A program made the position numbers and the translations under genes. Below, one piece after another: positions 63,064 to 64,000 of a stretch of 64,000 nucleotides of DNA. Below the pieces are notes generated by a model that was not told where the DNA came from, did not search any database, and was given only the letters and a program-made list of their open reading frames with translations. Source of the stretch: Companilactobacillus huachuanensis (lineage in GTDB: Bacteria; Bacillota; Bacilli; Lactobacillales; Lactobacillaceae); assembly GCF_005404815.1 (NCBI RefSeq), contig NZ_BJDF01000008.1, positions 1 to 64,000 on the forward strand, given 5' to 3'. How positions within the stretch are numbered: the first letter of the stretch is position 1; each line of letters starts with the position of its first letter.

Positions 63064-63315
63064 CTAAAGGTTGAAAGGTGAAAAACTAATATAACCATTG
63101 TTGTTACAGGCTTAGAACAAATTTATTTAAATACGCAGAAGTTTTCATTTTATTTGTTACTGCCATGAAAAAATAAATTAGTTGGAAGAGCTGGCAGTAT
63201 TCATTTGCAGCGAAAGTGGTGTAATTGCTTCAACCGAGGCTCGAACCGTTCCGCGCAGCATATGAATACTGCCAGCTCTGGAAACGGCATACCTAACTAA
63301 ACTTTCAACCTTCAG
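63064..63315 (+). repeat. Cloverleaf repeat, core-deleted copy with target duplication
   Basis: 252 bp with ends CTAAAGGTTGAAAG and CTTTCAACCTTCAG, flanking duplication ATTCAAT at 63057-63063 and 63316-63322. The closing stem is altered in both strands together (GAGCTGGCAGTATTCA / TGAATACTGCCAGCTC). The third arm and most of the second are deleted. Confidence 0.9.
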
Positions 63316-63413
63316 ATTCAATTAATAACCGCAAATTGCAAGAACAATTAATTAGTCGGAAGGCTCTATCCACCGCCGAAAACAGTAACCAATCATCCTC
63401 CCCAATAATAGAG

Positions 63414-63586
63414 CCGGATGGTGACAGGAATTTTACACGCTCTGAAGGTGGCGTTATGGCTTTAGCCATTACACCACGGGACTTTTGAGACTTGCCGAAC
63501 TTGCAAGGCTCAAAAGCGAGGTTCGAGACCGCTCCTCAGGCTCGGGCCGGTCCCCATAGCGTGTAAAAATTCCTGTCACCATCCGG
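63414..63586 (+). repeat. Cloverleaf core repeat, type B, divergent
   Basis: Closing stem of about 29 bp: CCGGATGGTGACAGGAATTT and AAATTCCTGTCACCATCCGG at the outer ends. Arms: TATGGCTTTAGCCATTA, TTTTGAGACTTGCC..CTCAAAA, CGAGGTTCGAGACCG. It lies in the long region ahead of the ABC transporter. Confidence 0.85.
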
Positions 63587-63734
63587 CGGCAAGCCGCCAT
63601 ATGACTAAAGTCATAATAAACTTATGACCATTCTCAATTACCCCAAAAAAGAAATAATTATATACTTTTAACTGTTGAAAAATAAACAAACATATTTAGC
63701 ACAAGCAATAAATTTCTAAAAAAATAGAAATAAA

Positions 63735-63763
63735 TTTACAATAAAATGTGTATGTATTACAAT
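63735..63763 (+). promoter_or_regulatory. Promoter of the ABC transporter gene
   Basis: TTTACA and TACAAT separated by exactly 17 bp, 32 bp ahead of the start codon, with a downstream GAGGGG ribosome-binding site. Confidence 0.65.
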
Positions 63764-63795
63764 GCTTGCTAATATGACAGAAGAGGGGTAACTAA

Positions 63796-64000
63796 ATGAC
63801 CTTACTTGAGTTGAAGAACGTAAAGAAATCATTTATGTTAAATAAACAAGAGTTTCCAGTTTTAAAGGGTATTGATCTAAAGCTTGACCGTGGCGAATTC
63901 GTTTCGATTCTTGGTGAATCAGGTGGTGGTAAAACTACCTTACTAAACACTATCGGTGGCCTAGATTCTCAATTCCAAGGTGATATTTTTGTTAATGGTC
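63796..64000 (+). CDS. ABC transporter ATP-binding protein, MacB/LolD-type (partial)
   Basis: First 68 codons of an ATPase: LLELKNVKKSF, then VLKGIDLKLDRGEFVSILGESGGGKTT with a complete Walker A, and IGGLDSQFQGDIFVNG. The GESGGGKTT form and QEFPVLKGID resemble ATPases paired with FtsX/MacB-like permeases for peptide or antimicrobial handling. The gene continues past the window. Its position behind a two-component system suggests regulation by it, though a type B repeat, an A-type repeat and another B-type repeat intervene. Confidence 0.75.
   Translation, partial: MTLLELKNVKKSFMLNKQEFPVLKGIDLKLDRGEFVSILGESGGGKTTLLNTIGGLDSQFQGDIFVNG

Overview
The window is low-GC, gene-dense DNA from a Gram-positive bacterium. 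Ribosome-binding sites are AAGGAG/GGAGG-like, two GH1 6-phospho-beta-glucosidases and a cre-type operator are present, and a surface protein carries C-terminal SLAP-type domains. There are tandem lipoteichoic-acid-synthase-like enzymes, a plantaricin-type regulatory repeat and double-glycine bacteriocin peptides. Together these point to the family Lactobacillaceae; the genus (perhaps Companilactobacillus) is a guess from overall flavour, not something the sequence proves. No rRNA, tRNA, CRISPR array or prophage block was seen. The window opens in the end of an IS3-type transposase and closes inside an ABC-transporter ATPase gene.

Layout. 0-7 kb: IS3 tail, two tandem LtaS-like genes, a flavodoxin-fold oxidoreductase and a YitT membrane protein. 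7.4-15 kb: a beta-hydroxyacid dehydrogenase; an overlapping three-gene operon of a nuclease-helicase (DinG/Rad3 type), an MmcB-like PD-(D/E)XK protein and an sce7725-like protein; a TetR regulator; an RlmA-like methyltransferase with an SRAP (YedK/HMCES) protein. 15.8-20.3 kb: two fluoride-channel subunits with a DUF805 protein, 6-phosphogluconate dehydrogenase, a coiled-coil HTH protein and a CNNM/CorC-type protein. 20.3-21.6 kb: a compact two-peptide bacteriocin locus, two of whose genes are very short, bracketed by direct repeats. 21.7-33 kb: a methyltransferase, two paralogous polytopic membrane proteins, a HesB-like protein, an HAD phosphatase and a P-type ATPase. 33-43 kb: two mini membrane proteins, a SLAP/MucBP-like surface protein, and two beta-glucoside loci, one of them SemiSWEET + GH1 + ROK kinase with a divergent AraC regulator. 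43-50 kb: an alpha-L-rhamnosidase/MFS/esterase operon and a PRPP-synthetase paralogue lacking catalytic-loop residues. 51-64 kb: a WYL regulator, a glutamine amidotransferase, a GIY-YIG/DUF2075 helicase coupled to a MazG pyrophosphohydrolase, a quinone-oxidoreductase-like enzyme, a VIT-family transporter, a glycosyltransferase, a tyrosine phosphatase, a possible small RNA, a NarL-type two-component system and the start of an ABC transporter.

The most striking feature is a family of about 26 intergenic repeats filling roughly a tenth of the window by hand tally. Each intact core (about 165-185 bp) folds into the same cloverleaf: a long closing stem with three internal hairpins. The stems differ between copies by compensatory changes. 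One subfamily is embedded in a ~320-bp element with 14-bp terminal inverted repeats and visible 7-8-bp target duplications, which makes it MITE-like. The other has unrelated closing stems and no terminal repeats. Two further families (a palindromic terminator-like unit and an element flanking the bacteriocin genes) are also dispersed here.

The main candidates for something undescribed are the cloverleaf repeat family and the two-peptide bacteriocin locus with its TACGTTAAT-type direct-repeat operator. Next come the Cys-less Fe-S-type helicase operon and the GIY-YIG/DUF2075 + MazG pair.
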